Shown here one piece after another: positions 1-7,559 of a DNA stretch of 9,798 nt. The DNA lies in the NCBI GenBank assembly GCA_029856425.1, contig JAHQWZ010000053.1:1-9798 (forward strand), written 5' to 3'. The notes beneath the pieces are model-generated. The model ran no database searches. It saw only the letters and a list, made by a program, of their open reading frames with translations, and was not told the origin of the DNA. This DNA comes from Candidatus Thorarchaeota archaeon. GTDB lineage: Archaea; Asgardarchaeota; Thorarchaeia; Thorarchaeales; Thorarchaeaceae. A program made the position numbers and the translations under genes. Every line of letters begins with the position of its first letter. Positions within the stretch are counted from its first letter, which is position 1.

Positions 1-968
1 TTGGTATCCCCCTAGTTGTCTTTCTCCTAATGAAAGCACGGTCCCCAAAGACCGAAGCAGAGGAAAGCACCCCTGAATCCAGAGCAAATGAATCTGATGA
101 CAACCAAAAGGCATCTGAAGAAGACAGACCACCCAAACCGAATCGTATGGATGGCATAATTGCATTTGTCAATGAATATATTGACTATCGGGGCTTCACA
201 ATCAGCGTGATCTTGGTTCTGGGATTTGCTGGAGCCGTAATGTATCCATTCTTGGTAGCGCAACCCGATATTTGGAATTTTCTGAGGCTGGCTTTTGGTG
301 GGTTTCCACTAGAGTCGTTCATTGAGCTTCCAGGCTATGGTAGTCCTATCCGTCTGCAAGCGCTCTTTGTAGTTGCAGGCCTTCCAAATCTAGCTGAGAT
401 TGCAGACCTCTTTGTCTATTCCGGTGGGCTTCTGATTATGGGTGTCATAGTCTTTTGGGGCATAATGGTCATGGAACCCAAGCATCAAGGCAAGAGAAGA
501 GTATATCTTCGTCGTCTTCTCTTTTTCACGCTGCTCATGATGCTCTGGATAAACATAGCTGGACCTAGGGGAGTCTTCAAGTACTACTTCACGTTGTTCG
601 CTCCATTCTTCTCAATCTTCTCTTCAACTACTATGTGCACGAGTATGGAGGAGGATGTGAAACTCTCCACATCTATGGTTTGGCTCCCGTTTTTGTTCAG
701 CATCATGATTCTAATCCCTACTAGGAATATTTACCTCGCCTATGTCATTGTCATATTTGCAGGCTATCTCCTATCAAAGAAGGCGGGTCGCATATGGTAT
801 CATGCCACATATCCAGTGCGTTTCGTCAAGAGGCAAATTTCTCCTCGACTTGACCCCCTGAAAGCTCGTCTGTCCTCTCCCAAACAGAGAATTCTCTTCT
901 ACGCCTATGGAGAATTGATGGCTTCGGCTCCTGATGAACAAGGCAAAGCTGCAATGGCAGAGGCATGA
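1..968 (+). CDS. GT-C-like multi-pass membrane glycosyltransferase homologue, 5' partial
   Basis: The reading frame is open to the left edge (first whole codon at 3) and the ATG at 30 is probably internal: residues just before it, GIPLVVFLLMKARSP, line up with ALPLIAVLLKRAPQP in the middle of the next gene. The visible part is the C-terminal half of a membrane protein. Counting from the ATG at 30, a charged, probably cytoplasmic loop (about 2-50) is followed by hydrophobic segments near 56-76, 129-147, 160-176, 183-200, 216-230 and 233-249, then a basic tail. The segment GPRGVFKYYFTLFAPFFSI (178-196) matches SPRGIYKYYTVALVPFFSI in the downstream paralogue. By analogy it should move a sugar from a lipid-phosphate donor on the outer face of the membrane. 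The catalytic N-terminal half lies outside the window, so the assignment rests on the paralogue. It is probably cotranscribed with the next gene, 3 bases away. Confidence 0.72.
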   Translation, partial: GIPLVVFLLMKARSPKTEAEESTPESRANESDDNQKASEEDRPPKPNRMDGIIAFVNEYIDYRGFTISVILVLGFAGAVMYPFLVAQPDIWNFLRLAFGGFPLESFIELPGYGSPIRLQALFVVAGLPNLAEIADLFVYSGGLLIMGVIVFWGIMVMEPKHQGKRRVYLRRLLFFTLLMMLWINIAGPRGVFKYYFTLFAPFFSIFSSTTMCTSMEEDVKLSTSMVWLPFLFSIMILIPTRNIYLAYVIVIFAGYLLSKKAGRIWYHATYPVRFVKRQISPRLDPLKARLSSPKQRILFYAYGELMASAPDEQGKAAMAEA

Positions 969-971
969 ACC

Positions 972-2468
972 ATGGTCGATTTGAGTTTAACAAGGGAAAT
1001 AATTGTAGCGAATTTCAGAAGGCATCGTCTGTTCATAATTGTGCTTCTTCTTTCTCTAGTTGTCTGGGCCTGGGTCTTTATTCAAGCGGCAATCGAGTTT
1101 GTCACGAGCACAGTATGGCCTCGAGCGGTCTGGAATGGATACGGGACAGTCGAGATTTTCGGATATTCAATTAGCTTCTCTTTCGAGGGCTGGGCTGATC
1201 ACGATTATTTCTATCATAGCTGGGCTGATCAATTTCTCAGTGGTCGTATGCCCTATACTCCAGAGTTTGAAACTCTCACGCGGGATTCAACTGATTACAA
1301 TGTTCCGTACTTCTTTCCACCGCTCTATCTTTATGTCTGCGTTATTGGGAAGCTGGTTCACCCAGATTTAGGTATAGGTCTAATTCTCGCCGCGTTTGGT
1401 TTCATTACTGCATTCCCCATCTACGGCATTTCCAACTATCTCTCTGGGAATAGACAAGTGGGTGCAATTGCTGCTGCCACCTATTTGCTAAATCCCATTG
1501 TGCTCTACCACACCGCCTTTGAGTGGCTGAACCCTGCTCCCTTTGTTTTCTTCTCAATGCTTTCCTTCTACCTCCTAATGCACAACCGAAGGTTATCAGG
1601 AGCGCTTGCCATGACCACATCTGCTCTCTTCAAGCAGACTGCATTCTTCTTCGCGCTCCCTCTCATAGCAGTCTTATTGAAACGCGCCCCACAACCCCCC
1701 TCTGGCGACGAACCAAACACCAACGAAGAGGAAAAGCCAAAACGCCCGAAGAGTGACAATTTAGATCTGAGGGGATTTGCAATAATATCGCTGGCCGTTT
1801 CTGTCTATGCCGCTGTCCTATCTATGCCTTACCTTCTTGACCCCCTCAACTATGCGACTGAGATTTTCTCACGAGCTGGAGCAACCCATCTAGAAGATTT
1901 AACTGCTCCTCCTCCAGGCAACTATCCAATAACTCTGGCTGTTATTTTCATCATGTTCGGTGCTCCGGAATGGCTATCCGAGACGATTAATCTGATGACC
2001 TTCTACTCAATAGGACTACTCATTGGGATTGTTCCTATACTAGCTCTGATGCTGTTAGAGGTGAAGGATGATGAGGATATTCAAGCTTATTGGCGGCGCA
2101 TATTCTATCTGACCTTGCTCTTAATGCTCTGTGTCCATATATTTTCGCCGCGGGGGATTTACAAATACTATACTGTCGCTCTTGTGCCATTCTTCTCCAT
2201 TCTATCCACATCTAGATTATGTCAGAGGGCTTCTGACAAGATTCGTATCTCTCTACCCATGCTGATTGTTCCAATACTCTGCAGTCTGACAATCCTTGTA
2301 CCTGGCAGGAACTACTACATGCTCAATCTTCTTCTAATGCTTGCCGCTTATATCATACATAGATCGTTCGCACAGACATATGACTTGGCGGCAAGTCCCA
2401 TTAGGAGACTAGGGCAACGGCTGAAAGTCTTGGCGCGTCGAGAAACCGCGCCGCAAGCTACTCAATAA
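972..2468 (+). CDS. GT-C-like multi-pass membrane glycosyltransferase
   Basis: This 498-residue protein has roughly 11-13 hydrophobic segments, the first at about 20-42. The region after it resembles the first extracytoplasmic loop of GT-C (ArnT/PMT/GT87-like) glycosyltransferases: WADHDYFYHSWADQFLSGRMPY at 74-95 carries candidate acidic catalytic residues D76 and D78, followed by the aromatic/proline stretch VPYFFPPLYLY at 111-121. FKQ at 220-222 and PRGIYKYY at 393-400 are other polar motifs within the membrane region. A charged Pro/Glu/Lys-rich loop (about 237-264) separates the two membrane halves. The expected role is lipid-linked sugar transfer for surface glycan or protein N-glycosylation; substrate cannot be read. 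The start is the ATG three bases after the upstream stop, with AGAGG at 959-963 spaced 8 bases. It is a tandem paralogue of the upstream gene. Its last 11 bases overlap the convergent downstream gene. Confidence 0.72.
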   Translation: MVDLSLTREIIVANFRRHRLFIIVLLLSLVVWAWVFIQAAIEFVTSTVWPRAVWNGYGTVEIFGYSISFSFEGWADHDYFYHSWADQFLSGRMPYTPEFETLTRDSTDYNVPYFFPPLYLYVCVIGKLVHPDLGIGLILAAFGFITAFPIYGISNYLSGNRQVGAIAAATYLLNPIVLYHTAFEWLNPAPFVFFSMLSFYLLMHNRRLSGALAMTTSALFKQTAFFFALPLIAVLLKRAPQPPSGDEPNTNEEEKPKRPKSDNLDLRGFAIISLAVSVYAAVLSMPYLLDPLNYATEIFSRAGATHLEDLTAPPPGNYPITLAVIFIMFGAPEWLSETINLMTFYSIGLLIGIVPILALMLLEVKDDEDIQAYWRRIFYLTLLLMLCVHIFSPRGIYKYYTVALVPFFSILSTSRLCQRASDKIRISLPMLIVPILCSLTILVPGRNYYMLNLLLMLAAYIIHRSFAQTYDLAASPIRRLGQRLKVLARRETAPQATQ

Positions 2469-3630
2469 TCGTTTCTAGCTCTTTTCTCTTCTTCTCCATG
2501 TTCTCTTCAAGCCTTTTCAGACGTTCTTCAAGTTTCTCGGACTGTTCGGTAAATATGTCTTTAGCCATCGCACCAGATGAATGTCTCTCTTCAATGTGAT
2601 CGCGTAGCTGCTGTACAGACTTGATTTCCTTTTCTAATGCTTTCACATCCGCCTCGATCTCGGCAGCCTGATTTTCCTCCTCTGTCAAGAATTGCCTTGC
2701 TGGAATCATAACGCCCAGCTGCGACTGTGTCTTTTCAGCAAAGTCTTGAAACTGGTCACGGAGCATCTCAATATTCTTCTCTACGTTGACTATCTTCTTG
2801 TCAAGCTTCCCAATGTCCTTCTGTAGGTCGAAGACGGCATTAACCAGCCGTCGCATCGTCTTCTCCATCTCAGCATTGGCTTTTGCTGAAACCTTGGCCT
2901 GCATCTCTTCTTCCTTCTTTTCTTGTTCTTCTACCACCTTGCTAGGCCTAGCGGTTCTTATCTCCCCACTCAACCATCGAATTGCATTTACTGCAAAGGC
3001 TTGGTTGCCAGGATGCTTCATTCCACCACCTTTTCTGAACACTTCATAGCTTCCTATACATAAGACTCGGCCCTTACCAGCTTCAGCAATTGCTATAATC
3101 GGCTTATTTGGTGGATCCGCGGTATCGGATGTGCTAGCTACTGCTGTTGCCTTGCTGGTTACATTGAGTGTGCAACTAGAAGGAACAAGTATATCCTGTA
3201 CATCCTCCGTGACAGGATGAGATAGCAGGTTAGTGATGATAGGCATTGTTGGAAGACCCGCATTGTTTCTATCATCTCGCACAGCTGTGTTTTCAAAGCT
3301 AATTCCAAATCCTTTCGAAACTTGGCTCAGGTTATTCATGAGTCCTCGGTCTCCTCCTGACAGTGAAAGCAGCATCAGACCGCCTCCGTTTTGCACATAA
3401 CGCTTCAGAACATCAATCTCAGCAGGTCTCAGCTTTGAGCTATTAGGACAACCAAAAACGAGTGTATCCGCATTCTCCAAGTTCTTTGCAAGTATCATAA
3501 ACTCGGTGTAGGGCTCGATATCGAAGTCATTATCCTGTAGAATCTTGGCGAGTTCCGAATATGTTGTATCGAGTCGGCCACGTTCATTTTGGGTCTGGTC
3601 AAAGAGAATGAGCTTTCTTCTTCCGCTCAA
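2458..3630 (-). CDS. GIFT-domain (GldG/IFT52-like) protein with C-terminal coiled coil
   Basis: This is a 390-residue soluble protein in two parts. Residues about 5-225 look like the GIFT fold (GldG / ABC-auxiliary / IFT52 N-terminal domain): a first strand KLILFDQ, a helix, ADTLVFGCPNSSKL (54-67), PAEIDVLKRYVQNGGGLMLL (69-88) with the glycine-rich turn typical of class-I glutamine-amidotransferase-like folds, and a late KPIIAIAEAGKGRVLCIGS (176-194) ending in NAIRWLSGE. No catalytic Cys/His pair stands out, so a binding or scaffold role is likelier than enzymatic. Residues about 232-305 and 318-390 are highly charged heptad-like coiled coil, suggesting oligomerisation. There is no signal peptide or membrane anchor, unlike GldG itself. 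The start is TTG at 3630, backed by AGGGGG (3639-3644) 8 bases upstream and an in-frame stop just beyond. It overlaps the convergent membrane protein by 11 bases. Cellular role unknown. Confidence 0.75.
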   Translation of the reverse strand: MSGRRKLILFDQTQNERGRLDTTYSELAKILQDNDFDIEPYTEFMILAKNLENADTLVFGCPNSSKLRPAEIDVLKRYVQNGGGLMLLSLSGGDRGLMNNLSQVSKGFGISFENTAVRDDRNNAGLPTMPIITNLLSHPVTEDVQDILVPSSCTLNVTSKATAVASTSDTADPPNKPIIAIAEAGKGRVLCIGSYEVFRKGGGMKHPGNQAFAVNAIRWLSGEIRTARPSKVVEEQEKKEEEMQAKVSAKANAEMEKTMRRLVNAVFDLQKDIGKLDKKIVNVEKNIEMLRDQFQDFAEKTQSQLGVMIPARQFLTEEENQAAEIEADVKALEKEIKSVQQLRDHIEERHSSGAMAKDIFTEQSEKLEERLKRLEENMEKKRKELETIIE

Positions 3631-3666
3631 TGGTATATCCCCCTGTCAAGAGGCTCTGGGATGAGA

Positions 3667-3675
3667 TGATATAAG
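3667..3675 (-). promoter_or_regulatory. TATA-box-like element for the GIFT-domain gene
   Basis: On the minus strand the sequence reads CTTATATCA, an archaeal TATA-like element about 40 bases upstream of the TTG start. The usual 22-27 base spacing to the transcription start would place it near 3645, giving a leader of about 15 bases that just includes the AGGGGG Shine-Dalgarno at 3639-3644. The fit of TATA, predicted start and ribosome site is good, but no experimental start is known. Confidence 0.45.
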
Positions 3676-3782
3676 CGAACTAATGAGAGTTGTGTTGGTG
3701 TTATCCGCATGCCTACTAATACTTCGGAAGACTGAAAACCCATGCAGCATAAGAAGTTAAAATAAGAGTTGGAGGTTGTGTA

Positions 3783-4217
3783 GTGTTGGACGAATGCTTG
3801 TTTTGTAAAATTGTTAAGGGTGATATTCCTGCTTCAGTAGTGTTTGAGGACGAGAAGTCTATAGCTTTCATGGACATATTTCCAGTCAGTAGAGGCCATT
3901 GTCTATTGATTCCCAAAGAGCATTATGTCAATATATTGGATGTTGATCTTGAAATTCTCGCACATTTGAGCAAACAGTTAGCCAAGCTAGTTAGGAAAGT
4001 GAATGCGACCCTCAAGCCGGATGGCGTTTTGACGGCTGCGGCCAATGGAAAAGGTGCTGGACAGGAAGTGTTTCATCTGCACTTTCATGTTATACCCCGA
4101 AACTCAGGTGATGCCTTTGGGTTCAAGTTCCCACCAGGGTATCGCGATGAGATGGCTCCCCGGGAAGAACTTGATGACTTGGCGAAGCTAATTGCCAACA
4201 CTGGTCCTGACAAATGA
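3783..4217 (+). CDS. HIT-family (histidine triad) nucleotide hydrolase/transferase
   Basis: This 144-residue protein is a standard-length HIT protein of the HINT-like branch. It has the opening DECLFCKIVKGDIPASVV (3-20), where C5 and C8 are the Cys pair that binds zinc in many prokaryotic HIT proteins. Then come IAFMDIFPVSRGHCLLIPKE (27-46), NGKGAGQEVFHLHFHVIPR (88-106), and the histidine triad H98, H100, H102. The family hydrolyses nucleoside phosphoramidates or other nucleotidyl derivatives through a histidine-nucleotidyl intermediate; H100 is the expected nucleophile. The protein is cytoplasmic. The start is GTG at 3783, with GGAGGT at 3771-3776 six bases upstream; the next codon is TTG, a possible alternative. 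An AT-rich stretch TTAAAATA near 3758 could be a TATA element but sits close to the start. The gene ends 5 bases from the convergent PPC gene. Confidence 0.93.
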   Translation: MLDECLFCKIVKGDIPASVVFEDEKSIAFMDIFPVSRGHCLLIPKEHYVNILDVDLEILAHLSKQLAKLVRKVNATLKPDGVLTAAANGKGAGQEVFHLHFHVIPRNSGDAFGFKFPPGYRDEMAPREELDDLAKLIANTGPDK

Positions 4218-4222
4218 CTAAT

Positions 4223-4660
4223 CTACTTAATGTCGAGGAGATTCAGACCTGTTGCCTCATCTCTTGCTCGTCTTAGATTTGAAGCTGTTTCGATGATCAC
4301 AAGCTCAATGGTGACTGATACTTCGCAGCCACCCATGAGATGGCCACCCCAACACCTACCCTCATCATTTGAAACAACTAGGTGAGCATGCACCACAACG
4401 CTATCATCCTCAAGACGCGAGATATTTCCCATACCAGAAACAACCTCAAGATCACGATCAATGGAAAATTCCTTGTATTTCCCTGATTCCCTGTCAAAGT
4501 ACCCAAGCTTTGCCCTTGAAACCGCACCGATTAGGGTGATCTGCCCTGATCTAACATTGTGCTCTTGAGCGACTCGCTCAATGGTCTTTAGAATGTCGTC
4601 GCCGGGATTCATCCGCGAGATGATGACGCTTTTCAGTCTAGTTTCTATTGAACGAACCAT
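4223..4660 (-). CDS. PPC/DUF296-domain protein
   Basis: This 145-residue protein is essentially a single PPC (plant and prokaryote conserved, DUF296) domain. The N-terminal SRMNPGDDILKTIERVAQEH (15-34) matches the family opening with its Gly-Asp helix start, followed by SGQITLIGAVSRAKLGYFD (38-56). The diagnostic core is VHAHLVVSNDEGRCWGGHL (90-108), with H91, H93 and H107 as the histidines that bind zinc in archaeal and bacterial homologues. EVSVTIELVIIE (113-124) is the closing strand. Prokaryotic members form trimers; their biochemical function is not established. In plants the domain is paired with AT-hooks, which are absent here. The start is ATG at 4660; there is no convincing Shine-Dalgarno, but an AT-rich TTCATTAACT (4681-4690, minus strand) about 25 bases upstream would suit a leaderless transcript. 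It is divergent from the polymerase gene. Confidence 0.9.
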   Translation of the reverse strand: MVRSIETRLKSVIISRMNPGDDILKTIERVAQEHNVRSGQITLIGAVSRAKLGYFDRESGKYKEFSIDRDLEVVSGMGNISRLEDDSVVVHAHLVVSNDEGRCWGGHLMGGCEVSVTIELVIIETASNLRRARDEATGLNLLDIK

Positions 4661-4751
4661 GCAGGAACTCGGCTTCTTCTAGTTAATGAAGGGTTCGCTC
4701 TGTATGTTCTTTGGAAGTGCTTATCAGGAGTTATCCGCCCTGATATTGTGA
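4661..4751. promoter_or_regulatory. Divergent promoter region between the PPC and PolB genes
   Basis: These 91 bases separate two divergent starts. For the polymerase, GCTTATCAG at 4719-4727 is a TATA-like element 25-33 bases before the GTG start. Since no Shine-Dalgarno lies at normal distance (the nearest GGAG, 4727-4730, is about 21 bases away), a leaderless polymerase transcript is plausible. For the PPC gene, TTCATTAACT on the minus strand (4681-4690) lies about 25 bases from its ATG. Both elements are weak matches. No operator-like repeat was seen. Confidence 0.35.
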
Positions 4752-7559
4752 GTGGAACAGTTGAAAGATAAGAAGTCTACTGATGAACAACAGGCATCGC
4801 TCGAAGACTTCTATCGACCTGATGACGAAGAAGAAGAGCAAGAAGTAGCAGAGCCTCTACGAAACACTCCCCCTATGTCTTCATCCTCCAACAATCAACT
4901 GATTGATGAGAGCAAGTCCACTGATAATGGTCAGGATTCAGATGAAGAGGGGACACCGCCTGATGACCTCGAAGAAATTGTCACAGAAATCAAGGTGGGG
5001 GAGAGAGAAACCCCGAGGAATTTGCCGCCCTCCTATCTTCTCTCTGTAGACTATGCGGGAGCTCAGCGAAAAGCCTTTGCCCGATTGTATAATCCTGAAG
5101 ATAAGAGAATCTACTTTTGGTTTGACAACACCGGGCACCAGCCGTACTGCTACACTGACTATCCTCCTGAAGTGGCAGAAAGGAAGATTGGTCGCCATGG
5201 CGGATTCGTGCGTTCGGAAAGTGTGGACCTCACTGATCTTTTGCGTGATGAAACTGTGAAAATGACGAAAATCATTGCTAGTGATCCACTCTCCATAGGG
5301 GGCTCTGCCGGGGCTATCAGGGAACGCCTCGTAGATCGTTCCGGTGCAACGAGTGTGAGTCATGCTTGGGAGGCAAACATTCGCTATCGCAACTGCTACA
5401 CATATGATACGAATATCGTGACGGGCTTGCCATACAAGATTGAGGATGGCAGTCTTGTCCCAAGTGTTCCTAAACTCGACAAGAAGATGCTTGCTGAATT
5501 CAAGGGGAATTTCGAAGCAGACGAGGGCATTGAAAGGATCATCACAGAGTATGCCCCAATGTTCTTTACCGAAGTACCTGATATTCGAAGGATAGCTCTG
5601 GACATTGAAGTGTACACACCAGTCAAAAACAGAGTGCCTGATGCACGAACAGCACCCTACAAGGTAACTGCAATTGGATTGTCTGACAATGAAGGCTATG
5701 ACAAATGCTTTGTCCTGAAGCGTCCAGAATTGAAAGAGGGCTCTAAAGGAGCTGACTATCCAGAAGCACTGGAGATTGTGTACTTCGAAGATGAAAAGGC
5801 GATGATCATTGAGGCATTTAGGATTATTGATGCCTATCCAATAGTCCTGACCTTTGTTGGTGACGCATTTGACCTTCAGTATCTGCACAATCGAGCTCAG
5901 AAACTGGGAGTTGATATGGAGAAGCACTGTCCCATTTATCTCGCAAGAGACATAGCTCTTCTTCAGAGAGGTATTCACATCGACCTTTACCGATTTCTGA
6001 AGAATCCCTCAATCCGTTTATATGCACTCTCTGGAGCATATGAGCAGTTCAACCTGGAATCAATAGCTAGGGGTCTTCTGGGCGTTGGGAAGCTGGAATT
6101 AAGCAATGAGATCTCGTCCTTAGACTACTTCGAGCTAGCCCGCTATTGTTGGCGCGACGCCAACCTCACACTTCGCCTTACCACCTTTGACGACAATCTT
6201 CTCCTTCGATTGATTGTACTCCTTATGCGCGTGTCCCGACTATCAATGGAGGATGTGACCCGACTCTACATTTCGTCATGGATTCAGTCATTGTTCAGAC
6301 AGGAGCATCGAGCCCAGGGATATATCATCCCTCGCCGAATGGATATTGACAGCACAAAATCCGTTGAGGCTCAAACTGAGGCAATGATAAAGGACAAAAG
6401 CTTCAAGGGCGCCATAGTCATTGAGCCGGTGGCTGGAGTCCACTTCAATGCCACTGTTCTTGATTTCGCAAGTCTATATCCTACAATAATGAAGCAGCAT
6501 AATATCAGCTATGAAACAGTTGACTGTCCCCACGAAACGTGTCGGTCTGGAACTAAGAACCGTGTTCCAGAGACCGATCATTGGACCTGCACTGAACGAA
6601 AAGGGATGATCAGCCAGACTATAGGCTTTTTTAGAGACACACGCGTAAGGTGGTTCAAGCCAAAGAGTAAGGACAAGACTCTTGATAGGCAGACTCAAGA
6701 TTGGTATGGAGTCGTAGAGAAGGCGCTCAAGGTTTTTGTCAATGCCGCATATGGAGTTACTGGTGCCCAGCATTTCGAGCTCTTCTGTATGCCTGCAGCT
6801 GAGAGTGTTACTGCCTATGGTCGTAATGCTATCATCAAGACAAAGGAGAAGGCAGAGAAGATGGGTGTCCGCGTGCTCTACGGGGATACTGATTCAGTCT
6901 TTCTAGATAATCCGAACGAGGAGCAACAGAAAGAGCTTGTACACTGGTCAACCAAGGAATTGGGCATTGACCTTGAGGTAGAGAAGACATACAAGTATGT
7001 TGCGCTTTCTGATAGAAAGAAGAATTACATTGGAGTTTACGAGTCTGGATATGTCGAGGTAAAAGGTCTGAGTGGGAAGAAGAGGAACACGCCTGACTTT
7101 GTACAAGATGCATTTAGGGACATGCTTAATGTATTGAGCAAGGTGGACAATGAGGAGGGCTTTGAGGCTGCGAAAGAGGAGATTCGTGAGATTGTCAATT
7201 GCGTAATTGATCGGCTCGAAGGAAAAGCTGAGCCCTATGACCCTGATGAACTCGCATTCAGAGTTCAGATTACAAAGCGGATTGGAGATTATGGGCTATC
7301 TAAACCTCAACATGTCCGTGCTGCAGAGATGCTACAAAATGCAGGCTATGATGTCCCACCTGGGACAATTGTGGAATACATCAAGATTAAAGGAACAGAC
7401 TCAGTTATTCCAGTTCAGCTGGTGGGCGATAAAAGCTATTGGCTCGACAAGGACAAATACATAGACACCCTACGGTCAGTTTTTGAGCAAGTTCTAGACT
7501 CGGTTGGCATCAATTTTGAGGAATTACTGGGTTTTACAACCCTTGACCAGTTCTTCTGA
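4752..7559 (+). CDS. polB: Family B DNA polymerase, PolB1 type
   Basis: This 935-residue replicative DNA polymerase has a 3'-5' proofreading domain. Exo I is IALDIEVYTP (281-290; D284, E286). Exo II is TFVGDAFDLQYL (367-378; D374), with Val where family B has Asn. Exo III is YCWRDA (465-470; Y465, D469). Motif A is DFASLYPTIM (571-580), motif B KVFVNAAYG (660-668), motif C YGDTDS (710-715) and the KKxY motif KKNY (756-759). The order and linking segments (VKGLSGKKRNTPDFV, FEQVL) resemble Sulfolobus PolB1. A Cys/His cluster (C592, H594, C597, H610, C613) lies between motifs A and B. The N-terminal ~90 residues are acidic and probably disordered; they hold QASLEDFY (14-21), a perfect PCNA-interacting motif, and the C terminus ends TTLDQFF, a second one. 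The start is GTG at 4752, directly after an in-frame TGA; the next ATG (4875) would remove the N-terminal PIP motif. Confidence 0.96.
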   Translation: MEQLKDKKSTDEQQASLEDFYRPDDEEEEQEVAEPLRNTPPMSSSSNNQLIDESKSTDNGQDSDEEGTPPDDLEEIVTEIKVGERETPRNLPPSYLLSVDYAGAQRKAFARLYNPEDKRIYFWFDNTGHQPYCYTDYPPEVAERKIGRHGGFVRSESVDLTDLLRDETVKMTKIIASDPLSIGGSAGAIRERLVDRSGATSVSHAWEANIRYRNCYTYDTNIVTGLPYKIEDGSLVPSVPKLDKKMLAEFKGNFEADEGIERIITEYAPMFFTEVPDIRRIALDIEVYTPVKNRVPDARTAPYKVTAIGLSDNEGYDKCFVLKRPELKEGSKGADYPEALEIVYFEDEKAMIIEAFRIIDAYPIVLTFVGDAFDLQYLHNRAQKLGVDMEKHCPIYLARDIALLQRGIHIDLYRFLKNPSIRLYALSGAYEQFNLESIARGLLGVGKLELSNEISSLDYFELARYCWRDANLTLRLTTFDDNLLLRLIVLLMRVSRLSMEDVTRLYISSWIQSLFRQEHRAQGYIIPRRMDIDSTKSVEAQTEAMIKDKSFKGAIVIEPVAGVHFNATVLDFASLYPTIMKQHNISYETVDCPHETCRSGTKNRVPETDHWTCTERKGMISQTIGFFRDTRVRWFKPKSKDKTLDRQTQDWYGVVEKALKVFVNAAYGVTGAQHFELFCMPAAESVTAYGRNAIIKTKEKAEKMGVRVLYGDTDSVFLDNPNEEQQKELVHWSTKELGIDLEVEKTYKYVALSDRKKNYIGVYESGYVEVKGLSGKKRNTPDFVQDAFRDMLNVLSKVDNEEGFEAAKEEIREIVNCVIDRLEGKAEPYDPDELAFRVQITKRIGDYGLSKPQHVRAAEMLQNAGYDVPPGTIVEYIKIKGTDSVIPVQLVGDKSYWLDKDKYIDTLRSVFEQVLDSVGINFEELLGFTTLDQFF

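Noticed and set aside
30..32. ATG at 30 as the start of the first membrane protein
   Set aside because: The frame is open upstream to the edge and residues before the ATG align with the interior of the paralogous protein, so this Met is probably internal.
3631..3782. Possible tRNA or C/D-box RNA in the 152-base intergenic region
   Set aside because: I found no tRNA-like arms, no RUGAUGA/CUGA box pair and no strong hairpin; it appears to hold only promoters and ribosome sites.
3716..3916. Small minus-strand open frame over the HIT gene 5' end
   Set aside because: It is antisense to the conserved N terminus of a standard HIT protein and shows no features of its own.
4938..5978. Long open frame on the minus strand inside the polymerase gene (about 346 codons)
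   Set aside because: It is antisense to the exonuclease and N-terminal domains of a clearly functional polymerase, and its translation is rich in Cys, His, Ile and Ser without recognisable motifs.
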